From contig NW_021167080.1 in assembly GCF_003711515.1 (NCBI RefSeq), positions 1,261,394 through 1,325,393 of the forward strand: a stretch of DNA of 64,000 nt. The letters run 5' to 3'. Numbering within the stretch: position 1 is the stretch's first letter; each line of letters opens with the position of its first letter. This DNA comes from Sodiomyces alkalinus F11 (lineage: Eukaryota > Ascomycota > Sordariomycetes > Glomerellales > Plectosphaerellaceae). The position numbers and the translations under genes are program-made. Under the pieces are notes generated by a model. That model had not been told where the DNA came from. It ran no database searches and was given only the letters and a program-made list of their open reading frames with translations. Shown piece by piece: positions 52,447 through 64,000 of this stretch.

Positions 52447-55400
52447 TTATCTTGAGGTCCCTGACGATGCAACTGACGATGTAGCCGACGCTGCAACACC
52501 CGCCGGTCCAGAACCGGTGCGACCCCCATTCATCGCCAGTGCGTTAAAAATGCCCTCCCATGTTTCGAAACGGATATGCTCAAAGTGACGACCTTCCGCC
52601 TTCTGAAGCATATACCACTTGAGCGTTGTGGGGAACTTGAATGACATTCTTTTCGCGGTTTTTTCTCTGCTACGCAATTCCGTGGCTTCCAAAAACAGCG
52701 CGTTCCTGCATTCAGTCCTCTTGGCCCCTGTAGTGCCATTGCTTCTCGGTGGGTGGAAGACGATCTTGGCGTCCTTTCCGGCATCGGGGTCTGGGTGCGC
52801 TGGGTCATTAGGGGCCGGCGAATCCAGGTTCATTCGATCAGAACCAGTGGTTGTGTCGTGGCCTGTTAGTTCGACCATCTTGTAGCCGCGCTCATGCATG
52901 TGGATCTCGGGAGCCGGAAGCCATCGTCTTACGTCGCCCACAAGCGCTTGCAACATCTCGAGGGTTTCGTCAATGGCAGAAGGATTGCCAACCGAGGGAG
53001 ACTGGTAACCGCCTAACCAGACCCGTTCAAGAGGCAGCTCCGGGTTCTTCTCGGACCCCTTGTTCTCCAGGAACTCGATCAAGGCCTGTTGCGCGGGGAT
53101 CAGCTTTGATCTATGAGGCGTACTGCTCCCCGGGAACCGCCGAGGTGCATCGGTATCCCAGATGATAAGTTCCGTCGCCCTGCGCTTCGCGAAGTGCGGG
53201 TTTTGAACTCTGTAGACTGCAATCCAGGGATGACGCATAGGAAGCTCGTTCTTCTTGAACCGTTTCGGGTCCCACGCCGTTTCGATGGTATAAAAGAGTC
53301 CGATATACGTGTTGAACCCTCGGCCGAAAGACCACGCATAATTGAACCAACTTCTGTACGATTCGAACTCCATTTTCAGGTCGCCGAAATGATCGGCCAT
53401 CTCAACTGGATTCTGGAAGTAAGAAACTGCATATGCGTAGAGTCTCATGAAGTAAGGTGGCGCATTAGAAAGCTCCCTGAGGAAGCAGTGGAAGCTGTCA
53501 GCATCTCCATTTCGGACTATTGTGCTCAGGAAACCGACAACGGCAGGAGAAGAGGAAGAATCGACCGTCTGTGTTGCCCCATGGAATGCGACATCAGGGT
53601 CATCTGTTGTGCCGGGGACGTATCGCGGGATAGGGACACGGTGTACAGCTCGACCGTTGTCCTCGTCGTGAGAGCCCAAAACATAGAACATGCGGAACAG
53701 ATCGAGATGGGTCTGGGACCACCAGCCAAACCAGTTCACTATGCTTTGTTCGTCGTTTGCATCGATGCTCTTGTCGACAAGGATGAACGGCTCTCGCCCC
53801 GCCTTATTGTTCTGTATGTCCATCAATCTCCGCGTCACTGCTAGCAATTCGAATCTAGCAGTGCAGTCCTCCTTGGTGAGCCCTAATAGCCGTTCTTTAG
53901 CTTCGGCTTTGGACGTATCCATTTGTGTGTGTCGTTTCACCAGCGCGCGGTGTTCCTCCAGCTTCTCTAATGCCAGCTCCTCTAAGAAGCTGCAAATGTT
54001 TGCGCTGACGGCGAGCTTGACATAGAATTTTGCCTCGTCAAGCCTAGCATAATACCTGGAGAGCAGTTGCCGGGCTCTACAGGGTTGGGCGATGAGAAAG
54101 CTGGGAGTGAACAAGATAGCGCTCCCATGAGGAAAGAGCCTCGAGAACCTGAACTGTCCAGGATATACCGCATGTGCACTCAGTGACAGGCCGTACGGAA
54201 ACTTCTGCAAGCCCTCTTCAAAACTCCAGAAGGAAAAAGACGAATTATCTTTGTCGAAAAGAAGCTCGGCAACATTTGGAAACAATCTGACTGTGGATGT
54301 CGCGGTCTCGTGGATGATGATGCAGCCGCCCTCTTCCGCACTTATATCAATAAACGCACGCCAATCACCTGGATCAAGAGAAGAGAATATCCGGCAGGCC
54401 GGGTTCGCGTCTCTTAACCAAGCACACAGGAAATTGTAAGTCAGGCGCTTGGAAGGAGGAAAAGTTAGGAAGAAGTTGTGAGTTCGGTGCCTCGACCTCA
54501 GCTCTGTTGGAAGAAGTTGATCATAACTTAGACCGAAGAAGAGGCTCATTGCCTTCACGCGCGAGGTGTTGCCGGTCGGCATTGCGCTATTGTGACTAAT
54601 CGCGGGCGGGATTGCGAGCCCTCGGGCTGCCTCGGGGGAGCTTGACTGGAGCACCAGATACTTTAATGCCACGCCCGCTGGGCTGACCGGTTCTGCTTCG
54701 GGGACCCCATGCTTCCAATCTTCGCACCTAGCCGGATATACAATGACATAGAAATCGGCATGGAAACTAACCAGACCGAAGGATCCCAGCCTCAGCTGGT
54801 CGGCGGCAATGTCCAAAGCACCTGCTTGCGCTTGTGATATGACACTTCCCCAGGCAAGTGTCCTCGCTCTGAGGTGTGGTACTGCGCCGCACTGGAATAT
54901 AAAGTCCTTGGCAGTGCAGGCGAATGAGAATACCAAAGCCGCGTTGGCAAAGGAGGGCACCCATGGTTTTGATGGCAGAGGTATACCGTCAAAAGCCACG
55001 TCGATGCCCTGGGACCCGACTGGGCCCAACGACACTTTTTTGTTGAGGCTCCGAGTCTCACGTCGAGGCCGATCATCCCGAAAAGAGAGGTGGTGAGGCG
55101 TCTGAGCGGTGGCCGGCTTTGTAATTCCATTTTCCCTTTCCATTTCCTGCCCAGGTCCGAGGCCCTGATCCACGCCAGGAGGAGCACATCCAACGGGCGA
55201 AGCACGTGGAGACTCCGAGACATCGATTACCTCTTCAGTGAAGCGGACTCTTGGCTTCTTGCGAGACGTTATCTCCTGCACATCACTGCCAGTAGGGCTA
55301 GAGTCGCGGGGCCTTCTGAGCGCGGACTTGACGGGTTCATTTAAAGGCGTTATGGGGCTCGTCTCGGGAACCGCCTGGGAAGGGGATATAGTATCGGTGG

Positions 55401-56535
55401 CTGTGGTGAAAGGACGAGGCATGGGTCCCGTGCTGGTGCTGATGGGAAAGAGTCCTAGGCCGACCGGCGTTGCTGGCGCTCTGTCTGCTAAGTCCCGACT
55501 TCTTAATTCAGCCCTCCGGATGATGGAGCGGCTGGGGTACATTCTTGGAGCTTTTGCCGAATCCGCCGTGTTTTCGAGCCGTTGACGAGTTGGGTTCGGC
55601 TTGCCGCTGACAAAAACATTGCCCGTGCTGGAGCGAGCTGGTTGTTTCTTGTCAGCATTGCTGGACTTTTTAGCTGTGAGGAGTGCATTGACCATGCTGC
55701 TCGGCTTGGGACGATCCAATGACGGTGCTGATTCCCCAGCCTGTCGAGCGGCCGCGACAGAAGTCGAGGTTTTCGCCGCCCCTCGATGGCTACTCGTCGT
55801 GATGGAGAGTTGAGGTCTTTGTCCAGAGCGTTCCCTGCTTGACCCAGTGGGCTGATTCTCCAAATTCCGAGTTTGATCGACAACTGGCCGACGCCTGAGA
55901 TTGCTTGGAGGTCCTTCTCTGGAGAGAAAATGCGTCCTGGACTCGTCGAGGTTGCCAATTGACGTGGAGGTAGGAGCCGGTGAAGGCGCGGTGGCTTTGC
56001 CAGGCTCAGACGCTTGTCCAATAGGCCGTGGTGGAGGGAGGAGATCGTTAAAATCATCGTCGGCAGCAGCTTCGCCGCTGTCATCGTAATCGGCAAGGGT
56101 CTCCCCAGGGTAGAGGTTTAATTCCATGCCTCGACGTTTGCGTGCCCAGTTGCGTCGTTTGTGTTGCTCGAGCCTCCTCTTCCTGATAGCCTGGCAGTTG
56201 CGTTCCCATTGCTCTACATCAAAAGGCTTGGCCTCTCCTCTTCTTTGCTTTGCGTTGGTTTGCGCCCATTCTTTCAGACATTCAGCACTGAGGTTCTCCT
56301 CTGGCTCCCAAGACCAATCCTCCTCTCCGTACCCTGCCCATTGTATGAGGTAGAGCCGTTCATTCCCATCAAAGGCCTCAGCGAGTACTCCTATGACACT
56401 GAAATCCTCGTCAGAGTCGTGCTGGCTCGAGATTGGGGAATCGAGAAAGCTATCGCTCTCAGGTAGATCTCCTTCCATGCTCGGTTCCGCGCCAGATGAG
56501 GCAAGCTTGTCTTCCCCCGCGGTCGGCGCCATCAT
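52447..56535 (-). CDS. Large chromodomain protein
   Basis: A single uninterrupted exon of 1362 aa. Residues 45-90 form a chromodomain: FSVIGVLAEAFDG, then YLIQWAGYGEEDWSWEPEEN and a closing helix with CLKEWAQ. The aromatic residues in IQWAGY and WSWEP are the usual methyl-lysine cage positions. A basic helix follows (RKRRLEQHKRRNWARKRRG), then about 400 residues of disordered Ser/Pro/Arg-rich linker. The C-terminal 800 residues look folded (FFLTFPPSKRLTYNFLCAWL, GGCIIIHETATS, WFGWWSQTHLDLFRMFYVLG), but I do not recognise a named family. It may be a heterochromatin reader in the manner of Neurospora CDP-2 or fission-yeast Chp1; that is a guess from the domain alone. Confidence 0.85.
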   Translation of the reverse strand: MMAPTAGEDKLASSGAEPSMEGDLPESDSFLDSPISSQHDSDEDFSVIGVLAEAFDGNERLYLIQWAGYGEEDWSWEPEENLSAECLKEWAQTNAKQRRGEAKPFDVEQWERNCQAIRKRRLEQHKRRNWARKRRGMELNLYPGETLADYDDSGEAAADDDFNDLLPPPRPIGQASEPGKATAPSPAPTSTSIGNLDESRTHFLSREGPPSNLRRRPVVDQTRNLENQPTGSSRERSGQRPQLSITTSSHRGAAKTSTSVAAARQAGESAPSLDRPKPSSMVNALLTAKKSSNADKKQPARSSTGNVFVSGKPNPTRQRLENTADSAKAPRMYPSRSIIRRAELRSRDLADRAPATPVGLGLFPISTSTGPMPRPFTTATDTISPSQAVPETSPITPLNEPVKSALRRPRDSSPTGSDVQEITSRKKPRVRFTEEVIDVSESPRASPVGCAPPGVDQGLGPGQEMERENGITKPATAQTPHHLSFRDDRPRRETRSLNKKVSLGPVGSQGIDVAFDGIPLPSKPWVPSFANAALVFSFACTAKDFIFQCGAVPHLRARTLAWGSVISQAQAGALDIAADQLRLGSFGLVSFHADFYVIVYPARCEDWKHGVPEAEPVSPAGVALKYLVLQSSSPEAARGLAIPPAISHNSAMPTGNTSRVKAMSLFFGLSYDQLLPTELRSRHRTHNFFLTFPPSKRLTYNFLCAWLRDANPACRIFSSLDPGDWRAFIDISAEEGGCIIIHETATSTVRLFPNVAELLFDKDNSSFSFWSFEEGLQKFPYGLSLSAHAVYPGQFRFSRLFPHGSAILFTPSFLIAQPCRARQLLSRYYARLDEAKFYVKLAVSANICSFLEELALEKLEEHRALVKRHTQMDTSKAEAKERLLGLTKEDCTARFELLAVTRRLMDIQNNKAGREPFILVDKSIDANDEQSIVNWFGWWSQTHLDLFRMFYVLGSHDEDNGRAVHRVPIPRYVPGTTDDPDVAFHGATQTVDSSSSPAVVGFLSTIVRNGDADSFHCFLRELSNAPPYFMRLYAYAVSYFQNPVEMADHFGDLKMEFESYRSWFNYAWSFGRGFNTYIGLFYTIETAWDPKRFKKNELPMRHPWIAVYRVQNPHFAKRRATELIIWDTDAPRRFPGSSTPHRSKLIPAQQALIEFLENKGSEKNPELPLERVWLGGYQSPSVGNPSAIDETLEMLQALVGDVRRWLPAPEIHMHERGYKMVELTGHDTTTGSDRMNLDSPAPNDPAHPDPDAGKDAKIVFHPPRSNGTTGAKRTECRNALFLEATELRSREKTAKRMSFKFPTTLKWYMLQKAEGRHFEHIRFETWEGIFNALAMNGGRTGSGPAGVAASATSSVASSGTSR

Positions 56536-58118
56536 GCGCCGGTGAGCTGAGTCCGCGGTCAGGAGTGCAAGAATCCGAAGTATGCGTAGCGTGATCTCCC
56601 GAGAAAGCTGTTGACTTTTTTCCCTTCCGTTGCCTGGTTGTGCTCACTAGGTACCTGCGACCCAGAAATTATCGATTCCGGTGTGGCACTCGTACCTCAA
56701 CGTAGTTGTAGGGTAGGAGCGATGTAACGTCTCTTGTAATCAAGCCTCTATCCACACGCGTTAAGTATACCGAGGAGCGGAGCCCCTCGAATGAGTTGAA
56801 CGTGCGACTTGAAAAGCAGGACAGAAGAGCAGTGAGATAAAGACGTCGGCTGAACCCAGGATATGATTCACTGAGGGATAATATGTAAAGGACTTATCGC
56901 GTAGTTCAGAGTAGAAAAGGGGAGAATTAAGGTATGGAAAGAGTAAAAGAAGTAAGGTGCCTAAGGTAAGGTAGGTAGGGTAGGTAAAGATGTGACCCAC
57001 AACCGGCCGAGAGAGTTGCAGTTGAACTTTCCTTCCCACCAAACCGCGTTGTCGCGCCTTGTCTGCGCTGCGACTAAAACTACCTTACCTTACTCCGTAC
57101 ATTGTGGGTTGCGGGTTGTGGGTTGCGGCGAGTACTTGGGTAATTTATTAGCCTGGGTACCAGAACTTGTGCCCAGGCATTAACAGACGGATGTCGCTGC
57201 TGTTACCTTACCTACCCAAGGTATAGGATGTAGTTCCTTCAGATCCCCATGCGTACTTCGCTCAAAGTGATCTATGGGTATCTGTCATGACAACAATGAG
57301 CGGAGGTTCGCTATTCACTGTGATCTTTCTTAATCTCGGTGGATGTCATCTTGTTTTGAGTTTTGATTGAATGTCTGTTACGAAGTAGAAAACCTCCGAG
57401 TACAGAAAATTTGACAGTACCTAAGGTACTTTCTCAATCGGCCTCCATGGTGTACCCATACATTGGTATACCTTACTCACTGATTGACATCCCGCATTGA
57501 CATGGACGACGGACCTTAGGGGAGTGAGGTAGGTACTTAATCCTGGCATTCGGAACTTTCGCTCCCAGGCTTCTTCCAACCCTTAATACATAGGTATGAT
57601 GATCATACTGCAATTACTTCGTATTCGACATTGTTTGAGGATATAAGAAGCAGTAAAAAATATTTCTAAGAGGGACGAGCTAGATTAAGAAACAAAAAGG
57701 CTTAGTTCTTAACCATAATACCTCTGTACAGTGAATGTATCGTTCTATTACAAGTACCGACAAATAGTCTGTGCGAAGTGCTTCGTACTATGGTCGGTGG
57801 GTACCTCACTGCTACCTTAGTGCGACAAGCAGTACCTTATTTAGGTTGCTGATGCCTGCGTTCACTGAGCCACACATCCTTGAAAGACTAACCCCGTAGC
57901 GTACTTTTATGTGTTACTGGATCTTTGGCACCTTAGGTCATGAACCTTAACTCCACCCTCGGTCAGGTTTCCCCTTTATCTCCCTCCAAACCACATACCG
58001 CGACAACTCGACTTTGGCACAGCACCATACGCAGCTCCTCCAATAACTCTTCCCTTGGCTCCCATCCATCTACAACCACCGCCTATATCATCGACCTCGC
58101 TATTGAGACTCGCCCAAC
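56536..58118. promoter_or_regulatory. Divergent upstream region chromodomain / rab11 genes
   Basis: A 1.6-kb region without a supported gene. It is unusually rich in TACCTTA-type palindromes: AAGGTGCCTAAGGTAAGGTAGG near 56954-56980, TACCTTACCTTACTCCGTAC at 57081-57100, TTACCTTACC near 57205, AGTACCTAAGGTACT near 57415 and several near 57800-57940. A short GGGTTGCGGGTTGTGGGTTGC repeat lies at 57106-57128. Confidence 0.5.
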
Positions 58119-59243
<1,125 letters not shown>

Positions 59244-60815
59244 GCGGGCCGCCTCCCTGCTTCTGTTTTTTTTTGGAACTTCTCGAGATCGTTAGCCTGG
59301 CATGGGTTAGATACGATATCATGGCGTCTCACATGTGTCCCGGAAACATGTATGTCTCCTAGTAAGGGAAGGACACGGGTCTACTTCAAGGGTTCGAGGG
59401 ATGACTAGGATTGCACGAGTCTCATGGGATTTCTGAAGGGACGGAGTACTGTCTCAAACTTTCCTTTGTCTTCCTTCTCACCTTTGTTCCCCGAGCTGTG
59501 TGAATGTTTCGAGGAGATTTTTTTTAATCCGTCCTTCGATAGTGCAGGCAAGTTTATGTAGGTACTGGAAGGAATGTTGTTCTTAATAATGAGTCCCATG
59601 CGTTTCCTGCTCATATTGATCATACCGGCAGAACCGAATCCTAGAGAAGATGCACGGCGTAGGTCTTGATTCTTGCTTAAGGTAATTACCTCCGGCCTCT
59701 GTTGTCTTCGGCTCGAAAGTAATGATGTTGGTCGCCGTCCCCGTCCAGCGGCTGCACTGTCAGTCAATGTGAATCAAAATCTCTCCGTGTCACATACCAG
59801 GTCCCTCCAACGAAGTAATGTCAAGTCGGGGATACCAGATGATTACCTACCGAGTATGGTATACCTTAGGTAGTTTCAGGATTCTGCTTAGTCAGATTAT
59901 GTTACATAATCCAATCTGGGAAATCTCATCTTAATTCCGTCCCCTGACACGTCTTGGACGAAGTACATAAACAGCCGATCCCTTCTCGCGACGTGACGCC
60001 ATTTCTCCATTTTCACTTCTTCCTCGTCGTCGTCGCCTTTCAACTACCATTGCATTTGACTGGCCTGTCGAGCAGAAATGGCTCGGAAGCAAGACCAGAA
60101 ACCTCTGGCCCCTGAGGGCTTCTTTGAATTCACTATGAATATGTACTTGTCCGGCCCTCTTTGCCCTCTGATCAGCCCCAACGCCGGGGTGGTTGAACTC
60201 TGAGCCCATCAAAATCAGTGCCTCGGAAGGTGACATAACTCGCCGGGAGGCAGTCCAGGAGAATCATTCGTCGTGGACACACCTTTTTGTTTTCTTTAGT
60301 ATACCATACCAACTGGCGAACGCGCCAGCGCAGCTTTAAGCACAAACCAGGCCGATTTCGTTGGCATAAAGGGACACAGCAAATTGAACAGTGTCCAAAA
60401 AGCAGGAGGAGCTCAGAAGGGCCTACGTCGTTCAAGCTGTGTTATTATATCTCCCAAGTCTTCCCGGTAAGAGTCTTCGTCTGCATTGACATACCTGTTC
60501 TTACTAACACCCCCGAACAGTTCTGAGTATCTGTTTTCCCAATCAATCACCTAGGCGGGCAGGCAGTGTCAACCCGGTCAGAACGACTGCATTCTTGCTC
60601 ATTTGATATCCCGCTCATTACGGCTACAGTTCGAAAGGGACAATCAACAGCAGAAACTCTAGCGGACCTTTTACGTGGGAGACCACCTTCTTCAACGCCC
60701 TGTAGAATTCACAGACTCGACTGTACCAACACTTTGTCTTATTTCACCAATCTAGAGACACCATTTTCGACATTTTTACCAAGGTATCCTCGTCCTTGTG
60801 GTTTCAGTTGTCGAG
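59244..60815. promoter_or_regulatory. Region between rab11 and the F-box gene
   Basis: About 1.6 kb with the rab11 3' end and the long upstream region of the F-box gene. A TACCTTAGGTAG palindrome stands near 59870. A possible very small gene begins at 60078 (listed separately). Otherwise I see no supported feature. Confidence 0.45.
60078..60203 (+). CDS. Possible small unknown protein
   Basis: A 41-codon ORF (begins MARKQDQKPLAPEGFFEF) follows a CT-rich leader of the type that precedes fungal start codons (59998-60060) and has a usable start context (AGAAATGG). It matches nothing I recognise. A GTACTTG donor-like site after about 22 codons and a TTTTCTTTAG acceptor near 60298 would permit a spliced product of similar size. 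It is too short to judge by composition. It could instead be an upstream ORF of the F-box transcript. Confidence 0.25.
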   Translation: MARKQDQKPLAPEGFFEFTMNMYLSGPLCPLISPNAGVVEL

Positions 60816-62183
60816 ATGGCAGCGTTGTATGCATCTCGACTGGGGATTCGTCCCTCACCCTCTCGCCCGGCGACAAAACCAGACGTAACCGGAACGCTCG
60901 AGGGCCTTGAGGGTCTTCCGGCTGAGATGCTACTTGACATCTATCGGCAGCTCGACATCGAAAGCGTTTTCTTGCTGGCCCAGACGAATAGTTTGTTCCA
61001 TGGTCTTCTCCGGCGCAACAAGCCCCAGATTATTCTTCCGATTCTTCAAAGGGAGTTCAGCCCTTTCGAAGAGTTGCTGCAAGTCTACACCGCCTCGGAA
61101 GAAGATCTGAATTATCTCGGCGACACTTTTCAGCCGCGACGCATCATCTATCGACGTTTCCCCGGTGATGTGACCGGCATCGTTCTGTGCCGAGGGGGGA
61201 TGGCAACGCATGGGACTCCAGTAACGCCGGGGTTTTCCGAGGTCCACGATCGCGGTAAACCTACCAGTACGGCATCGTTACCCCGGCCGCGGACCATCGC
61301 TCTTATGGAGCGAGATTTGAGTCCTCTGCTGCGATACTGCAAAACAGTGCGGAAATGGGAAGAACTTTACCCTCGACTGCACTGGATTGCCGAACCGGAG
61401 AACTGCCGTGTCTTGGGGTCATTTGAGAAGGAGAAGCTGCGTAGGGCGCTTTGTCGCTGGTGGCTCCATGCCCGGTATTTTCACGGAGATCATCCGCGGC
61501 CCCGACGTGGGGAGCCTGAACCCTTCGTGCATGACATTCGGACGAGCCAGATGCGGGTGTATCCGACCAGCCAGTTGGCGGAGCTGAGAGCCCTTGTCAT
61601 GTCGGTCAAGAACCTCATTCGCCACTATATCTATCCCAATCTTGAGCAGAACATGGATGAGGTAGGCATTTCCATGACAACCGTTCGGTTAGGCCTGAAC
61701 TAACCTTTGCTCCCCTCTTTTTTGGGGGGGTTTTTTTTTTAGATGGACGACTCCACGGCGCTTGAACGGATGATCGAGCGCTCCATCCGCGACCGCATCG
61801 TGGATACCTACGCCAAACTTGACCCAGGGGAACTCATGTTCTATTTTGAGAACCTTTACAATTATCCTCGCAAGCGGCTCGTCGTTGATGTGAACTTGCG
61901 CCACCCCACATTCGTCCACGACCAGGAGTCTCTGCTGTCCGCTATCCAAGCTGCAGTCGAAGAACGACACTGGCTTGACGGCATTGGCCAGCTAGAAGAT
62001 CTTGGAGCCATTGTTGGAAACGCAAGTGCGGGCGATGAACGGCTCAACGAAGACGGGAATCCTGACGCTTCTATTCCTGTACCAGGGGTCTTTCGGCGCC
62101 CACAATATGACTGGTCGCCGCCAGGCGACGATGGCCGGGCCTTGACGGAACGCGTCCACACCATGTCTGGCGGCCGTCTCTGA
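60816..62183 (+). CDS. F-box protein
   Basis: Two exons (60816-61661, 61743-62183; 81-nt intron with CTAAC branch site) give 428 aa. Residues about 34-70 are an F-box (GLPAEMLLDIYRQLDIESVF followed by LLAQTNSLFHGLLRRN), the Skp1-binding helix bundle of SCF ubiquitin ligases. The remainder is helical and not repeat-like: no LRR, WD40 or Kelch pattern is visible, so the substrate domain is unknown. Conserved-looking stretches are CRWWLHARYFHG and FENLYNYPRKRLVVDV. Filamentous fungi carry many orphan F-box proteins of this design. The start at 60816 (MAALYASRLG) is the first ATG of the frame. Confidence 0.8.
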
Positions 62184-63348
62184 GGCCTCATTGTTCATGG
62201 AATGGCTTGCTTGTGAGTGCGAGGTTCGGTGTCGGCAGAAGACGGGGCGAGTTGCTATTGCAGGGTTAGATGATCATGATTATTCCAAGAATAGAATAAT
62301 AGGTAGTGAACATGTATAGCCCCGAACGGTGGGACTTGGTCTCGTGAAGAATAGGGACCTATCATCCGGGAGTAAGGATCTACGAAGCGTCGTCTCGTCG
62401 CGAGCTTTTACGGGCCCATTGCCCCAGTGGAATCCATACCTAGGTATCTTAGGTATCTACAATAATGTAGGGACCTAAGTAGCTGCTAGCTGGTGTCACT
62501 GTATTATACCTTACCTTATTCTGGTAATGAGCATGACTAAGCACGGGTACGGCGAGGCTAAGGCAATCAGTCGGTGGGCCGGTGGCTAAGGTAACCAACC
62601 GCCTGAGCAGGTACCGCCACAGGCATGAACACACACCTACTTCGTACAAGCTTCACCCCCCTTAAAGAACTCTACGAATTTCCGCCTTTTCTGCCGGCAC
62701 TTGCAGATAAAGGACGTTGCAATTCGGTAGCATCTCACACAGAATCACCTGTTGCTTGAGGCATCTTCGCTCTTCCTCTGTCTTCGTGGCGGGCATCGAG
62801 CTGAAGGTCACACACATGCAAGGCTGAATACGGCCTTCGTTCAATTCACTGTCAGCCTTGCTAACTAAGGCAGGTGAGTTGTGGTATTGTTATGCCTGCT
62901 TGTCTGCTACAGCCTTCAGCCCCTATACTCTGCGGCATCGATCACTTTGGCCTTCCTCCAACGCGGTGATATCGTAAGAAACGCGTGTCTATCGGCAAGT
63001 TCCCGTCTAACCTGAACGCCGTTTGACATCTTCATACCACATGTCCGCTCCAAGAACCCTTGGCGCAAACATTCCAACCCTCGCATCTTTCTCACCCGTT
63101 CCTCAGTCATCTCACTTGCCCTGGCAGCTGCGAGGTGGTGATCGCCGTCTGTTGCAGTGGCCAAGCCTCCCCTTTCCAACTCTATATCGCTTGGATTAGT
63201 TTAGTTCTTTGTCTGACGCTGCTACAGCATCGCCGATACTCCGTTCATCACTTCAGCTGATGAGATAGCCGGCTCAGGCCCCTTCCGACGGGTCCCCGGC
63301 AAATTTTGTCGCGCAGCTGGGTTATCCAAGATCCCTTGTCATTCCAAG
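62184..63348. promoter_or_regulatory. Region between F-box gene and hda1
   Basis: About 1.2 kb. It has ACCTAGGTATCTTAGGTATC near 62440, TACCTTACCTTATT near 62507, and a CT-rich leader before hda1. A doubtful two-exon minus-strand gene may lie at 62662-63110 (listed separately). Confidence 0.45.
62662..63110 (-). CDS. Doubtful two-exon minus-strand gene
   Basis: An ORF beginning at the ATG at 63110 (MTEERVRKMRGLECL) could splice from a GTATAG donor after the codons for VIDAA to a CTGACAG acceptor near 62855, joining in frame to a second open stretch ending QVPAEKAEIRRVL at 62662. The peptide shows no domain I know, and the donor is unusual. The arrangement would share the short divergent promoter with hda1. 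I list it only as a candidate. Confidence 0.2.
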
Positions 63349-64000
63349 ATGGAGGACACGGGGCAGGACGTCGTCATGGACGGCACCGACTGGCACCCGA
63401 ATGAAGCACCAGGTGCCAACGGCGCCGCGCATCCTCCCAGGGTTGACCAGGGTCCCTCTCTTCATGATACGACGCCGTCAGGTGAGGAGGAGGGGGGGGA
63501 GGACTACGAGGAAGAGTATGACGGCGAGTCTGAGGACCGGAGCATTGTCTATCAGCTGCGCCGAAGAGGGCTGCTGCCCACCGGCTGTTGCTACGACGAC
63601 CGCATGAAGCTGCACTACAACGCCGACTTCACATCGCATCCTCACCACCCGGAGGACCCTCGCCGAATTGAAGAGATTATCAAGGCCTTCAAGAAGGCCG
63701 GGCTCCTCTACTCCGGACCAGAAACCGAAGTCGCGAGGATCACGCGGGACGCGCCGACCAAGTACATGTGGAGGATCGCCGCGCGCGAAGCCAGCAAGGA
63801 AGAGATCCTCACCACGCACACCCCAGACCACTTCACCTGGGTCAAGAGACTATCGACCATGTCCTACACGGAACTCCGCCAGACGAGTCGGGTCATGGAC
63901 CAGGGCCGATCTTCGCTTTATGTTGGCAGTCTGTCCTATCCGGCAGCACTTTTGTCATGCGGCGGCGCCATCGACACCTGCAAGCAGGTCGTGGAGGGCA
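63349..64000 (+). CDS. hda1: Class II histone deacetylase Hda1/Clr3, 5' part
   Basis: Open from the ATG at 63349 to the window edge (217 codons, no intron seen). After an acidic N-terminus the sequence enters the class II deacetylase fold: GCCYDDRMKLHYNADFTSHP, HHPEDPRRIEEIIKAFKKAG and the later SLYVGSLSYPAALLSCGGAI. Hda1/Clr3 enzymes remove acetyl groups from histone H3 and, in Neurospora, act with HP1, CDP-2 and CHAP in the HCHC heterochromatin-silencing complex. The catalytic His-Asp residues and the C-terminal Arb2-type domain lie beyond the window. Its start context is AAGATGG. Confidence 0.95.
   Translation, partial: MEDTGQDVVMDGTDWHPNEAPGANGAAHPPRVDQGPSLHDTTPSGEEEGGEDYEEEYDGESEDRSIVYQLRRRGLLPTGCCYDDRMKLHYNADFTSHPHHPEDPRRIEEIIKAFKKAGLLYSGPETEVARITRDAPTKYMWRIAAREASKEEILTTHTPDHFTWVKRLSTMSYTELRQTSRVMDQGRSSLYVGSLSYPAALLSCGGAIDTCKQVVEG

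Noticed and set aside
53113..53844. 243-codon plus-strand ORF opposite the chromodomain gene
   Set aside because: It is a shadow ORF; the minus-strand frame is open over 4 kb and encodes a chromodomain.

Overview
The window is nuclear DNA of a filamentous ascomycete (Pezizomycotina, most likely a Sordariomycete). The signs are short introns of about 55-175 nt with GTRNGT donors and CTAAC/CTGAC branch sites, GC-rich codons, pyrimidine-rich leaders, repeat-induced point mutation (RIP) in transposons, and fungus-specific families: a SidD/NPS6 siderophore synthetase, Gon7, an Ies2-type INO80 subunit and Hda1. The species cannot be named from sequence alone.

Region 1 (1-17424) is a TpA-rich, RIP-degraded retrotransposon block. 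It holds a Ty3/Gypsy relic, a solo LTR nested in that relic with its own 5-bp target duplication, a Ty1/Copia relic, and a complete 6.5-kb Ty1/Copia element with 263-bp LTRs flanked by CGACC. All are on the minus strand. Each reverse transcriptase has lost catalytic Asp to Asn by the change RIP predicts.

Region 2 (17425-25494) switches abruptly to unique genes: gon7 (KEOPS subunit), VPS39/VAM6 (HOPS vacuolar tethering) and a PHO91-type SPX phosphate transporter.

Region 3 (about 26.7-42.5 kb) looks like an extracellular-siderophore (fusarinine-type) gene cluster. It has an AIF-like FAD oxidoreductase, a SidF-type hydroxyornithine acyltransferase, a SidI-type acyl-CoA ligase and an NPS6/SidD NRPS with A-T-C-dA-T-C layout. 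Six exact copies of the iron-repressor GATA site ATCWGATAA lie in the intergenic regions of this stretch; I saw none elsewhere in the gene-bearing part. Both tailoring enzymes end in PTS1-like tripeptides, which fits the known peroxisomal location of this pathway.

Region 4 (43-52 kb) has a Gag1-clamp/DUF4050-like protein, an unknown small basic protein, an Ies2-type INO80 subunit interrupted by a 60-N assembly gap, and a Pex14-like peroxin. Region 5 (52.4-64 kb) has a large chromodomain protein, a Rab11/Ypt31 GTPase with a 13-nt microexon, an F-box protein and the 5' part of hda1, cut by the window end. Intergenic regions carry recurring short palindromes (TACGGAGTA-like, TACCTTAGGTA-like) and long purine/pyrimidine tracts. 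Exon boundaries were derived by hand from splice signals and family conservation; none is confirmed by transcripts.
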